From the NCBI RefSeq assembly GCF_964199965.1, contig NZ_CAXMZT010000010.1:1-64000 (forward strand): DNA of 64,000 bases, read 5' to 3'. This DNA is from JAFIFT01 sp020051095. Lineage in GTDB: Bacteria > Pseudomonadota > Gammaproteobacteria > Legionellales > Legionellaceae. Under the pieces are notes generated by a model. It had not been told where the DNA came from, searched no databases, and was given only the letters and a program-made list of their open reading frames with translations. Both the position numbers and the translations under genes were made by a program. Positions within the stretch are counted from its first letter, which is position 1. Each line of letters opens with the position of its first letter. Positions 8,964 to 17,675 of this stretch are shown in pieces.

Positions 8964-9374
8964 TTAATGTATTATCCAACTGGTCAAAATAGCCACCGAA
9001 AAAAACAAGCTAACGGCAACAAAGGAGCGCTTTCGAAGTAACGAAAGCCCACAAAGACCATGACCGCTTGTGCATCCATTCCCCAGGAAAGTGCCAATAC
9101 CGGTAAACAGTCCTCCGATAAAAAATTGCCCCCAACTTGTGTGAAAAATCTGATTGGGATTTGGTACAGGCTGATATAGAGAAAAGGCCAATCCACAAAG
9201 AAATATCCCTGCTAAAAAGAACCAACTATCCCAATCACGGTTTTTCAAAGATAAACTGGCACAGCGAAAAACCATGCCGCTACACCCCAGTATGCGCCCA
9301 CGAATTAAGAGGAGGATACCCGCAGCAATCCCCAGGAGCATGCCACCAATGACCACGTTGCACTCAACGACCAT
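8964..9374 (-). CDS. YeeE/YedE-family half transporter (A subunit)
   Basis: About 136 residues and the first gene of the pair. It carries GRILGCSGM and the signature GNGCTSGHGLCGLS, typical of the N-terminal half of YeeE/YedE proteins, where Cys residues take part in thiosulfate passage. The ATG at 9374 has AGGGAG 9 nt upstream; the frame extends to a TTG at 9395. Together the two genes rebuild one full-length transporter split in two, a common arrangement in proteobacteria, where such pairs often sit near rhodanese or sulfur-oxidising genes. None is visible here. Confidence 0.85.
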   Translation of the reverse strand: MVVECNVVIGGMLLGIAAGILLLIRGRILGCSGMVFRCASLSLKNRDWDSWFFLAGIFLCGLAFSLYQPVPNPNQIFHTSWGQFFIGGLFTGIGTFLGNGCTSGHGLCGLSLLRKRSFVAVSLFFSVAILTSWIIH

Positions 9375-9500
9375 TCCCCGTTTCTCCCTAGCCAAATCAA
9401 TCCCGATTATAGCCGATTTATTTACGCCAGGCGATATTTGCTAAATACCCGTAAATGCGTTTAAATAAAATGGGACTTCTAAATAACTTCTTTCCTTTTA

Positions 9501-9550
9501 CCTTCTCCCCAGACATGGGGAGAAGGTGCCCATAGGGCGGATGAGGGGTT
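9501..9550. repeat. palindromic intergenic repeat
   Basis: CCTTCTCCCC (9501-9510) and GGGGAGAAGG (9517-9526) form a perfect 10-bp stem with a 6-nt loop, followed by GATGAGGGG. Same family as 21-82 and 35133-35158. No T-run follows, so a repeat is more likely than a dedicated terminator. Confidence 0.6.
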
Positions 9551-9624
9551 TATGAATCGAAGTAATTATTTGAATGTGTCGCACTTTTTTCTTGAGATAC
9601 TTACTCAAAACGGAGTTTTCACTC

Positions 9625-10608
9625 ATGCATAAGCTTTCAAATTCAATGGCCATGCTAGTTGGCGTATTAGCAACAATCCAACCGGGTTATGCGATACACA
9701 GTACCATTGAGGACGCAGTCAATCTAAGAAATCGCACCATCTATCAAGCAATTCAAGGCATCGATCAGTCACGGACTATCACCAAGAGTATCGTGCTACC
9801 GGTTAGTCGTGGGTTTGATCAAGGAGATACAGGGTTGTGCTGGTCCTATGCATTTTTTAGCGCCATTGAAACAATCTATCGGGTCAATCACCCAAAATCC
9901 CAGCTTGAGATTTCACGAGGGGCAATGCAATACATCAATATGCAAGACCGGTTTGATTTAGCGATTCTAGGCGTTGAAGACCACGTCAATCCTAAAAAAT
10001 ATGGTAGTTATAATGCGGAAGGTGGCACCCCGCTATCGGCTGAGTATATTATGAAAAACTATGGGGCAACGACGTATGACGACTATCAAGATATCCTATC
10101 TCCCCCTGATTACAGCGATATTTACTATGCCGTTTTTGCTGATAACACCACAACCAAACAGAAAAAAGCAACGGCAAAGTCGCAGTTATCAAACTATTTT
10201 ATCTACGAAATTCCGGAAAACACTAACTTCAATGGTCGCAGGCTAACCAATCTTGCATTTGCCAAAGAAATTCTGCCAAAAGGCAAATGGGTTACCTATG
10301 CTATTTCAAAAGATGACAGTGATTATTATGGGCAAGGAAAAGACCCTGACAGAAGACGAAACGAACAAACCCATTTTATCCCTAAGGCGATGTTTATTGA
10401 AAAAATCAAACAATCGCTTGAAAACAACCTACCCATAGTCTATTCAGATAACCGCCATGTGACCTTAATTTATGGCGCCGACTTTACTAAAAACGACGAT
10501 ATCTTGCGCTTTTATGTGAAAGACAGCTATGAGTCACTGGGTTATTTTTATAAAGCCGATTTTAAAAAATCGATGAAGCAAGTGTCTGAAGTAACATTGC
10601 TTGAATAA
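9625..10608 (+). CDS. exported papain-like cysteine peptidase
   Basis: About 327 residues. The start at 9625 has GGAG 9 nt upstream and opens a signal peptide (MHKLSNSMAMLVGVLATIQPGYA). The catalytic region matches C1-type peptidases: DQGDTGLCWSYAF supplies the oxyanion Gln and nucleophile Cys, and DNRHVTLIYGADF supplies the His. The third residue, usually Asn in an NSWG-like motif, appears to be Asp in YVKDSYE. It probably acts in the periplasm or is secreted. No inhibitor-like propeptide is obvious. A strong hairpin terminator follows at 10660. Confidence 0.75.
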   Translation: MHKLSNSMAMLVGVLATIQPGYAIHSTIEDAVNLRNRTIYQAIQGIDQSRTITKSIVLPVSRGFDQGDTGLCWSYAFFSAIETIYRVNHPKSQLEISRGAMQYINMQDRFDLAILGVEDHVNPKKYGSYNAEGGTPLSAEYIMKNYGATTYDDYQDILSPPDYSDIYYAVFADNTTTKQKKATAKSQLSNYFIYEIPENTNFNGRRLTNLAFAKEILPKGKWVTYAISKDDSDYYGQGKDPDRRRNEQTHFIPKAMFIEKIKQSLENNLPIVYSDNRHVTLIYGADFTKNDDILRFYVKDSYESLGYFYKADFKKSMKQVSEVTLLE

Positions 10609-10659
10609 ACAATGTCTGTTATAGCAATACTTGATTTGTTGTTTGGGAACATTCTAGAA

Positions 10660-10699
10660 ATAACACGGAATAGTTAGTGTATTCCGTGTTATCGTCTTT
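10660..10699. terminator. bidirectional terminator between convergent genes
   Basis: A perfect 13-bp stem (ATAACACGGAATA, 10660-10672; complement 10680-10692) with a 7-nt loop is followed by CGTCTTTA. It sits between the peptidase gene and the convergent frameshifted gene, so it can serve both. Confidence 0.7.
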
Positions 10700-10714
10700 A
10701 TGGGAGAGATTTAT

Positions 10715-11114
10715 TTAAAACATAGAGAATGAAATAGAGCTTTCTTCCTTTGGCATCAACGATGTGACACCACTGCCGATAACATCAACCGCATTGGCGA
10801 AGGGGCTCACGACAGCTGAGAGTAGCAGCATAGCAGTCGCAAATAAATTATTGGCAGCATTGCCAAGATGGGTTGTCACGCCATTTTGACCAAAGACATC
10901 GCCTGCCAATAGATGGGCAGCAGCATGTAATAATGACGCCAGGCATTCCAACAACATTGAAGCTGATATTTGTTGCAAAGATAACTGGAGCAGTCACAAT
11001 CGAAGCTGCCCGAGTCACTCCATCATAAATAGACTGATAGGGTTTAAAAAAAACCGTATCTTTTTCATTCCAGAATCGACCCGTTGCACCTTGTAGCTTA
11101 TCATAAAACGACAT
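10715..11114 (-). pseudogene. frameshifted small membrane-associated protein
   Basis: Two overlapping frames form one apparent gene of about 133 codons with one extra base. The first frame starts MSFYDKLQGATGRFWNEKDT and runs to about ATNISFNVV. The second continues with ECLASLLHAAAHLLAG through hydrophobic, Ala-rich segments (NLFATAMLLLSAVVSPFANA) to SISFSMF. The span is 400 nt, one more than a multiple of three, and the shift lies around 10930-10960. The two halves are compositionally coherent. It could be a true frameshift mutation or a sequence error. Function unknown. Confidence 0.55.
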
Positions 11115-11480
11115 GACATTGACCTCTTTAAGTTAAAAGTGTCCGATTTTAAGCCATTTTTATTGGCCTGTCAATGTTCCGCCGATAATCCCTATTCCAG
11201 GTGTTTGCCGAACAAGAGAGAATCAGCATAGCCGAGACATCCCGAATTTCGCTGCATTCTGAGTAAATCTGATATTTTTGCCCAATATTTAAAAATTTAG
11301 CAACACAAAGAAATATCAGGATTCCTCAGCGCTAAGCTCAATGCGGGGATAGCTCACCATAGCCAAGAACTAATTTATTTTCTTCCGGTGCAAAGAACTC
11401 TGCATGTTCCTAGCACACCCTTAATGTTTTATTAATATTTTCTAGATATAATTGCAAAATAAATCGTTTGAGTTTTTTTA
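11115..11480. other. intergenic region upstream of the 11.5-kb gene
   Basis: Holds a REP-like half element (11311-11336) and, close to the next start codon, a TATAAT hexamer at about 11445-11450 without a clear -35 box. Nothing else is identifiable. Confidence 0.45.
11311..11336 (+). repeat. REP-like element, single arm
   Basis: AAATATCAGGATTCCTCAGCG matches the arm of the complete hairpin at 28566-28621 and the half copy at 101-150. Confidence 0.55.
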
Positions 11481-12638
11481 ATGGCCGTCAGTCACAATAA
11501 ACGACTAGAACTTGAAAAGGCAATCGCTAATTTTAAGTTCTTTGAAGCAAAATTCTACATCAATCAGCTTTTTATAGAGCTGATTAATTCAAAAATCGAA
11601 GCAGAAGAACTCGATAAAATTGCTGATGCATTAATTAGCCTCATGTCAAATTTAACGCAACTAAGAACAACGCGATTTGATAGTGCAACAAGCCTTATTA
11701 AGAATATTCAAGATATCTACAAAAGTTATCAACACCTCGCTCAACAAACCCATGCGGATGGCGTCTTCTATCACTGCAAACATGTGGTGCTTGGCTTGGG
11801 TGGCATCATTCTTGGTGCGATATCTGCCGTGCTGGGTGCTGTCTATGGATTTTTTGCGGGCGCAATCAACGATATTATGCATTTAAGGGTACCCATAGGT
11901 GCTTTTACAGGTGCTGCAACAGGGGCATTTTTTGGCGGAATCATAGGCTATCGTGCACCATTTAAGCTGCAAGATCCCGAAAATCGTCGTTTAGCCTATT
12001 TCGTAGAACAAATCTCAGATACACTGGAGTCGGTTTGGGTTTCCCTGAATAAAGATTTCCATCAAGAAGTCGAGCAAGAAATAAAAGAAACCTATTTTAC
12101 CGATCCGAATACCCACGTATTTGATGAGGCAGCCTATCAGAAATTTCTCACGAGTGATAACCAAAGCTATGCAATTAAAGCAACCAATGCCGCATTCATA
12201 GACAAACGGTTTAAAGGAACCACAGGGCATCACAGCTTTATCGAATTAAACATCAAGGATAGGCCGATCAATATTGAGCTTGGCCCCCCAACTGAGCAAG
12301 AAGCGGAGAATTCTCAAATCGAGACAAGAAAGACAACCGGTAAAAATCTCATTGATATGATGGTCATGCATCGTATTCTCCAACAAAACTACAACCTAAG
12401 CCCCGGAAATCTGCCACGCTTTATCTGGCGGTATAAAGCCGGTGAAAACGATTGTCTTACCTATGTCGATAAGATCTTAGAATCAGCTGGAGAGCCATCC
12501 ACAAAAATTCAGCGCTATACAAAAAACGACTCCCATCTGGGACGCTTTATTGGTAGCGCACTCCAATTTTTTAGCCCTGCGCCTAAAGTTGATCCTAAAG
12601 AAAAAGCCCCTTCTGATTCAATGAAGCGGGTACAGTAA
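11481..12638 (+). CDS. Gly-zipper membrane protein with possible permuted papain-like core
   Basis: 385 residues; I do not recognise a named family. Residues 1-95 are helical and probably coiled. About 102-160 hold a Gly/Ala-rich double hydrophobic stretch (LGLGGIILGAISAVLGAVYG, then GAFTGAATGAFFGGIIGY) that looks like a Gly-zipper hairpin. The C-terminal part has GHHSFIEL (His 250/251), IELGPP, and NDCLTYVDKILESAGEP (Cys 325). A His strand followed later by a Cys helix is the order seen in circularly permuted NlpC/P60-type proteases. That reading is inference from two motifs only. There is no signal peptide. It could be a secreted host-directed protein; no linked secretion genes are present. 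Confidence 0.55.
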   Translation: MAVSHNKRLELEKAIANFKFFEAKFYINQLFIELINSKIEAEELDKIADALISLMSNLTQLRTTRFDSATSLIKNIQDIYKSYQHLAQQTHADGVFYHCKHVVLGLGGIILGAISAVLGAVYGFFAGAINDIMHLRVPIGAFTGAATGAFFGGIIGYRAPFKLQDPENRRLAYFVEQISDTLESVWVSLNKDFHQEVEQEIKETYFTDPNTHVFDEAAYQKFLTSDNQSYAIKATNAAFIDKRFKGTTGHHSFIELNIKDRPINIELGPPTEQEAENSQIETRKTTGKNLIDMMVMHRILQQNYNLSPGNLPRFIWRYKAGENDCLTYVDKILESAGEPSTKIQRYTKNDSHLGRFIGSALQFFSPAPKVDPKEKAPSDSMKRVQ

Positions 12639-12791
12639 ATCATATATATGGCATTTTTTAATAGTTCTGGAAACGTTTTCATATTTTTTTATAAACAACA
12701 TTAAATTTCTCAATCGGCAGAAGGCTGGTCCGTAGCGCGAAGGTTCACATAATGCTTTTTGTTTCTTCTGGCGTAAGCCCTCTCCCACGTA

Positions 12792-12820
12792 TTGACACCG
12801 GTTCCTTAAATTGCTTTAAT
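12792..12820 (+). promoter_or_regulatory. near-consensus sigma-70 promoter
   Basis: A perfect -35 TTGACA (12792-12797), exactly 17 bp, then TTTAAT (12815-12820), one mismatch from TATAAT. Transcription would start near 12827, about 22 nt before the ATG of the small peptide gene at 12849. Confidence 0.65.
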
Positions 12821-12848
12821 TTGAAACCTTTCATTTAATTTATTGACT

Positions 12849-12959
12849 ATGAAGACTAAATCCATCCATGAGTTAGCTAAGCTACTGGCACAAGAAGAAA
12901 ATTTCAAAAAGTTAGTCACCTATGCTGATAAATATTGTAAATGTTGTAGTTCAGACTAA
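12849..12959 (+). CDS. 36-residue Cys-rich peptide
   Basis: A short frame of 36 codons plus stop. The peptide has a helical, charged N-terminal part (MKTKSIHELAKLLAQEENF) and ends in DKYCKCCSSD with three Cys in four positions. It lies just behind a near-consensus promoter, and its TAA overlaps the next ATG by one base (TAATG), so the two genes should be translationally coupled. No good ribosome site precedes it. A leader-plus-Cys-core layout next to a partner gene resembles precursors of modified peptides or small metal-binding peptides, but no known maturation enzyme family is visible. Real coding status is likely but unproven. Confidence 0.5.
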   Translation: MKTKSIHELAKLLAQEENFKKLVTYADKYCKCCSSD

Positions 12960-13435
12960 TGAGCACAAAGCTTGCTTCTTTATTTAAACAAATAGCACCA
13001 GACTATCCCTATCAAGCCTTATTAGCCCACTTAAGCGCTAAATTTTCACAGTTAGATACCAATGAATTTGAACTTCGGTTAAGTGAGTGCCTAAAATTTT
13101 TATATTTGCGCTCTTTATCCGGTTGTGGTTTTATCCCGCTTGCCGGTGAAGTGGATGCCTTTTGGCATGAGATGATTCTTCAAACTCGAGAGTACGCTGC
13201 CTTTTGTGAAGCGTTGCCCAGCGGTGAATTTATCCATCATAATTCGATTAGCTTACAAGACCATGCTGAAAAAATAACCAAAGAACAAGAGGTCATGAGG
13301 CTGCTCGAGTGGATCCCTGCTTACGTGCAACATTTTGGTCATTTTAATGAAGAAACGGCAAAATATTGGGTAATCGTCAAATTACTGCAGTGTGAATTTC
13401 ATTATTCGTTAGATGACATTAATCAGCTTGTATAA
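12959..13435 (+). CDS. protein with GRDP-like VDxFWHxxIL motif
   Basis: 158 residues, starting on the ATG shared with the stop of the Cys-rich peptide. The central motif AGEVDAFWHEMILQTREYAA followed by FC and GEFIHH matches the conserved WH-containing segment found in glycine-rich-domain (DUF1399-like) proteins, where the pattern is vDxxWHxhiLxTxxYxxFC. The Trp-His, Cys and double His could bind a metal. It has no signal peptide and no membrane segment, so it is cytosolic. The coupling suggests it acts on or with the small peptide. Function is unknown; the family assignment is from motif recall only. Confidence 0.55.
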   Translation: MSTKLASLFKQIAPDYPYQALLAHLSAKFSQLDTNEFELRLSECLKFLYLRSLSGCGFIPLAGEVDAFWHEMILQTREYAAFCEALPSGEFIHHNSISLQDHAEKITKEQEVMRLLEWIPAYVQHFGHFNEETAKYWVIVKLLQCEFHYSLDDINQLV

Positions 13436-13484
13436 TGTCGTTCGTATCTCTCAATTCCCCCCTCAAGATTTTTTAACCAATTAA

Positions 13485-14447
13485 CTATGAACCCATGATT
13501 GTTTCAATGAGCGGCCGTATAGACAAGGTTGTATAATGTGCTTGGGTTAAGTGTTTTACCTTGGGAGGCGTTTTGCTTAAAAGCGATTGTCCATCGAGAA
13601 CAAATAAAAAACTCTGTTTCGATTCTGGGAATTTTGGACCATGCATTGTCCAATTAGTTCCATCCCCCCTGCCATGATCCGTGGTGACAATAATGGTTGT
13701 GTCTTTTGCATACTCAGGCATATCTTTTAACGTATGAAATAAATCATCCAAGATCCTGTCATATTGCCTCAATGTGCGTAGGTAAGCTTGTTGGTTGTTA
13801 TCGTGCGCGTATTCATCGGCATCGCCCAAAGCAATCCACATAAACTGAGGCTTATATTTTTGCAAGTAGTGCTTTGCTTGGCGATAGGTATAGCTATCCA
13901 TCCGATCCTCGTTATCCCAGGAGGAAGGATGCTTTTTTTGCTGATGGTTTAATTGACTCATGACTTTATCAGGACGATTTGAGTAAGGAGCCACCGCAAT
14001 ATGATTGCCGGTATTAACATAAGCGATGTTAGGCGCTGCACTGATGGTTTTATTAATGGCATTCCAAGAGGAAAAAACGGCGATTTGCTCGTAGGTTAAT
14101 TGGTGCACTTTGGCTATTTTATCAAAAAGCGTTTCTTCTTGAACGATGGGGCAAGTATTGCTGGCACACGAGCCAATTTGACCGGTGGTCATGGATAAAT
14201 AGGAAGGTAAACTAACAGGTATTGATGCCGTCGACATCGTTTTTGGTGTTGGCCCACCAGCCAATTCGCCTAGGTGCGCATAATGATTCCATAAAAATGG
14301 AAATTTTTTTTCCTTTTGTTCAAAAAAATCCTGGTATCTTGTACCATCTAGCGTAATGTATATCACGTTTTTATTATGAGTTGATATCGCATAGCTGGAA
14401 TGAATGCAGCTAACCAAAAGCATGACTGTCGACATAAACTTGAACAT
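13485..14447 (-). CDS. exported alkaline-phosphatase-superfamily hydrolase
   Basis: 320 residues with a signal peptide (MFKFMSTVMLLVSCIHSSYA). Metal-site motifs of the phosphodiesterase/sulfatase fold are visible: ITLDGTR (D34), a Ser/Thr-rich nucleophile region around 72-88, GDADEYAHD (D209, H215), TTDHGRGDG (D257, H258) and TMHG (H269). The family includes nucleotide pyrophosphatase/phosphodiesterases, phosphoglycerate-mutase-like enzymes and sulfatases. This member is compact. It should act in the periplasm on a phosphate or phosphonate ester; the substrate is not evident. AGGA lies about 9 nt before the start. Confidence 0.75.
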   Translation of the reverse strand: MFKFMSTVMLLVSCIHSSYAISTHNKNVIYITLDGTRYQDFFEQKEKKFPFLWNHYAHLGELAGGPTPKTMSTASIPVSLPSYLSMTTGQIGSCASNTCPIVQEETLFDKIAKVHQLTYEQIAVFSSWNAINKTISAAPNIAYVNTGNHIAVAPYSNRPDKVMSQLNHQQKKHPSSWDNEDRMDSYTYRQAKHYLQKYKPQFMWIALGDADEYAHDNNQQAYLRTLRQYDRILDDLFHTLKDMPEYAKDTTIIVTTDHGRGDGTNWTMHGPKFPESKQSFLFVLDGQSLLSKTPPKVKHLTQAHYTTLSIRPLIETIMGS

Positions 14448-14565
14448 ACACGTTGATCCTATTCGGTGATAATTCAGTCTGTAGTATAGTGGTCACTATA
14501 AAATAAAAGCAACCATCTTTGCAATGCCTTAGGGTATCATTGGGCTCTTAGGGCTAGCACCAAGC

Positions 14566-15732
14566 TTATAAAAAACCCCAAGGGTTATCAATAAAACTTT
14601 CCTTATTCGCCGCTTCAACAGGCTTTGCACTAAAAAGTGTTGGTTTGAAAGGTGTTCTGGTTATTTCAACAACCGTTTTAGCCACTTGGTTGTCTTGAAT
14701 CGATGGCCGAGCATAACTTAAGGGGTAGACAGTGGTTGTTAACGTTCTACCATTGCCCCATGAAAGCGTATAGGTAATTTCTTCGGGAAGGGGTAAATCA
14801 GGTTGATAGGTAACATCCCCCTTCACCTTAACCGTATCATAGTCTGAACTGGATAGAAGCAAATGCTTGAGAGGGTCTTCAATCAAAAACAAGGTACGAT
14901 AATTACAAGCTGCCGTCTGGGCATCCAGGTTGTCTTTCATTTGCATTCCACCAAGGCTATGGCCATGCCGGTGGCCCCAATGAAAAGCATGATACGATTT
15001 TTCCGATATTACTATCCCCAGTATTTCCATGAGATCTTTAGCTGAAATTCCCATCAATTGATTTTGTGAACATCCTCGTTTGACCCCTTGTCGCTTCATA
15101 ATCTCGTCTTTGGTTACAGTGAATTCAAAACTCGCAGGCTTATTGAAAAGCTCTGGATAATGTTTCAATAAATAATCATGCGAAGGTAGTTTTTCCCGAT
15201 CATACATGACCTCTTCTTCCATTTTTGCTGCTTTAAACAACACACCTGAAGAACTCCGTTGGGCTTCTTTATAGGGCGTGCCATTCACACCTAATGCACG
15301 TTGCTTACCATTTTCTTCGGGTAATGGGATTGCAATCGCCTTGGGATCTGTGATCACTTGTATATCGGATAGTTTACGTTTTGCATCTGGGCTCATTGGC
15401 TGAGTGGGGAGATAAACAAATTTAGTGGTTTCTCGACTGCCCAGAAGACGAATGAGTGAGCGGGGGCTTGGTTGAAGCGCTAGCTGAATCCTTGTGTAAT
15501 CAACACTACTTCGTCTGGGCCGTTTTTTTTGTGCATTGAGCATTTCAGAAACGCTATCCGGTTCCATCTCAAAAAAACTTGCCAATGCTTGGATCATGAA
15601 TCGGGAGGTGACTATTTTTTGGTTCACTTCTTTGGCGTATTGCTTAATGTGAGCAATCAGCAATGGATGGCTGCCCTCATCCACCTCAAGACCCTGGCGG
15701 GTAAAAAAAAGGATGATTCGTTGAGTTAACAA
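14566..15732 (-). CDS. unknown protein with possible DNA/RNA nuclease-like motif
   Basis: 388 residues, no signal peptide and no membrane segment. I do not recognise a full-length family. Around residues 250-285 the stretch HWGHRHGHSLGG, then NLDAQTAACNYR and FLIEDPL, resembles the GH...GG...NL.pQt..N...E pattern of the DNA/RNA non-specific endonuclease (beta-beta-alpha metal) fold, with a candidate general-base His and a metal-binding Asn. The C-terminal part is beta-rich (EEITYTLSWGNGRTLTTTVY). The N-terminal 100 residues are helical and basic. The apparent start is a TTG at 15732. The nuclease reading is inference and could be wrong. Confidence 0.5.
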   Translation of the reverse strand: MLTQRIILFFTRQGLEVDEGSHPLLIAHIKQYAKEVNQKIVTSRFMIQALASFFEMEPDSVSEMLNAQKKRPRRSSVDYTRIQLALQPSPRSLIRLLGSRETTKFVYLPTQPMSPDAKRKLSDIQVITDPKAIAIPLPEENGKQRALGVNGTPYKEAQRSSSGVLFKAAKMEEEVMYDREKLPSHDYLLKHYPELFNKPASFEFTVTKDEIMKRQGVKRGCSQNQLMGISAKDLMEILGIVISEKSYHAFHWGHRHGHSLGGMQMKDNLDAQTAACNYRTLFLIEDPLKHLLLSSSDYDTVKVKGDVTYQPDLPLPEEITYTLSWGNGRTLTTTVYPLSYARPSIQDNQVAKTVVEITRTPFKPTLFSAKPVEAANKESFIDNPWGFL

Positions 15733-15932
15733 GTTAATATATCCAAAGGGTATTTAGTGTGTATATTTATACCATAAAAACCATGGATTGAACATCAATT
15801 GTTATGCATCCCATAAAAATATCTGCTGGTTTTTAACCCCCCCTTAAAGATAAATTGAACTTTTGAGCATAACAGGCCAGACTATTACGTGACATACTGT
15901 GCTCATCACCATCTATGTTTCGGAGTATGACC

Positions 15933-16760
15933 ATGACTTATTCAAAAAACACGCAGTTTGTTAGTGCAGTAAAATACATTTATGAGCATATTGACGAACC
16001 CATTCAACTTCAAGCCCTTGCTAAAAACGTGGGGGTTTCTATATCGACATTAAAGCGACTCTTCATTGAAGCAACCGATAAACCGATTGGCACATTTATT
16101 CGCCGATTAAGGATGGAATTAGCATTTCGTACTATCCAAAATCGCAACGATACGATACTGGGAACGGCATTACGTGTTGGGTTCGATGATCATTCCGCAT
16201 TCACTCGCTGCTTTAAAGCAACCTTTGGTTATACACCCAGCGAAGCGCGAGAAAAATTAAACATTGTTAATGAGCTAGAATCGGTGGAGTTAAATGAACC
16301 CGATATCATTGAGATAAATAAGATCATCCTTCAATCATTCACCGAACAAGGGTTGTATTTTGAATCAGCACCTAACGCTTGGGCTAAGCTTCAATCAGCA
16401 CTTTTAGGAAAGCTAGACGATGATTTTGCCGGGGTATTTATTGGCATTGGTCATGATAATCCCCACGAAGGTCAAGTTGCAGAAAACCAGGTGCGATATT
16501 CAGCCGGTGTTGCTTATATATCAGATGACTTAGGCATAGAGCGAGTGACTATTACGGGTGGGGTCTATGCGCGATTTAATTACCGAGGAAAACCCAATAA
16601 TTTAGGTCTCGCCTACCACTATATCTATGGCAAATGGGCTGAAAATTCACCCTATGAAATTAGGCATGATAAACCCGCATTCGTTGCCTTTAACGATTTT
16701 CCTAAACCGTTGGCTGAACAACGCCTATGCATCCATGTCCCGTTAGTCGATTTGGAGTGA
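15933..16760 (+). CDS. AraC-family regulator with GyrI-like effector domain
   Basis: About 275 residues. The N-terminal 105 residues form the paired helix-turn-helix of AraC/XylS proteins (LQALAKNVGVSISTLKRLFI, then ILGTALRVGFDDHSAFTRCF and FGYTPSEAR). The rest (about 125-275) fits a GyrI-like small-molecule-binding domain with TGGVYARFNYRG and an ending of IHVPL. This Rob/SoxS-like layout (DNA-binding first, ligand domain second) usually controls stress or efflux genes. The ATG at 15933 has GGAG 7 nt upstream; in-frame ATGs also lie at 15915 and 15927. Its target is unknown; no efflux gene is adjacent on this strand. Confidence 0.85.
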   Translation: MTYSKNTQFVSAVKYIYEHIDEPIQLQALAKNVGVSISTLKRLFIEATDKPIGTFIRRLRMELAFRTIQNRNDTILGTALRVGFDDHSAFTRCFKATFGYTPSEAREKLNIVNELESVELNEPDIIEINKIILQSFTEQGLYFESAPNAWAKLQSALLGKLDDDFAGVFIGIGHDNPHEGQVAENQVRYSAGVAYISDDLGIERVTITGGVYARFNYRGKPNNLGLAYHYIYGKWAENSPYEIRHDKPAFVAFNDFPKPLAEQRLCIHVPLVDLE

Positions 16761-16780
16761 TTTACCCAAGTTACTTTATT

Positions 16781-17455
16781 TTATTTTTTTAATTTTCTTG
16801 CCATGGCTGCATCAAATAGCGCTTGCTTTTCCTTGGGTAATTCATTGCGACGAAGGGTATTCATTTCTTCTACCGTTCCCTGCACGCAATCTGGCGTCAG
16901 TCTATCGGTTATCAATACACCATTTAAGTGATCGATTTCATGTTGCAATACCCTGGCATAAAAGCCCGATTCAACACGTTGATGTTGTTGCCCTGCTTCA
17001 TCAAAATAGGTCAAGTTGATTGTCTGGTAGCGAGGAACTTTTCCCGCTTTCGCACTGACCGAATAACACCCTTCAAAATCTGATTGAACGGCCGTTTTAT
17101 CCACAGGTTCATACGATGGATTAATTAATATATGCATCGGATAGGTGGATTCAACATTATCTCTTAACAGCCTCGCCTCTTCAGGTATATAGATAGCAAT
17201 GATTTGCTTGGGCTGATTAACCTGAGGAGCTGCAAGCCCAACGCCGCCCAAATCGGTTAATTTGATTTTCATTGCCTCGATCAAATCTTTATCTGCTTGG
17301 GATAATGGAAAGCTGATTTGATTGGCTTTATGCGTTAAAACCGTTTGATATTCGCTTTGCTCTACTGCCACAATTGTTAAGTCCATTGCAAACACACCTC
17401 TCATTATTAGTTGCAAAAAAAATAATACGGCATACCGTCTGTTAATCGTTATCAC
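16781..17455 (-). CDS. def: peptide deformylase, possibly exported
   Basis: 224 residues as written. All three deformylase motifs are intact: GVGLAAPQ (71-78), EGCYS (128-132, metal Cys130) and HEIDH (172-176). The enzyme removes the formyl group from initiator Met. The odd feature is the N-terminus: from the GTG at 17455 the first 23 residues (MITINRRYAVLFFLQLIMRG then VFA) make a plausible signal peptide. A start at the ATG at 17386, with GAGAGGT about 10 nt upstream, would give an ordinary cytosolic enzyme. It is not next to fmt or rsmB, so it is probably an accessory copy. Confidence 0.85.
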   Translation of the reverse strand: MITINRRYAVLFFLQLIMRGVFAMDLTIVAVEQSEYQTVLTHKANQISFPLSQADKDLIEAMKIKLTDLGGVGLAAPQVNQPKQIIAIYIPEEARLLRDNVESTYPMHILINPSYEPVDKTAVQSDFEGCYSVSAKAGKVPRYQTINLTYFDEAGQQHQRVESGFYARVLQHEIDHLNGVLITDRLTPDCVQGTVEEMNTLRRNELPKEKQALFDAAMARKLKK

Positions 17456-17675
17456 CAGATACCTAACAAGCGCTCCTCATCAAAAGTAGCGCTATCATGC
17501 CAGCTTTTTATAGGAAGGGCTAGCCAATTTGTTCATGTAACGTTCCGATAATGGATCAGTTTAATAGAAGGATAATTAACTTTACAGTTATGAACAAAGT
17601 TTGCTATTGTGATTAAAAGTCAACCGATAAAACGTAACTTCAACGATAAATGGCGATTAAGGTAAGGATACTGAT

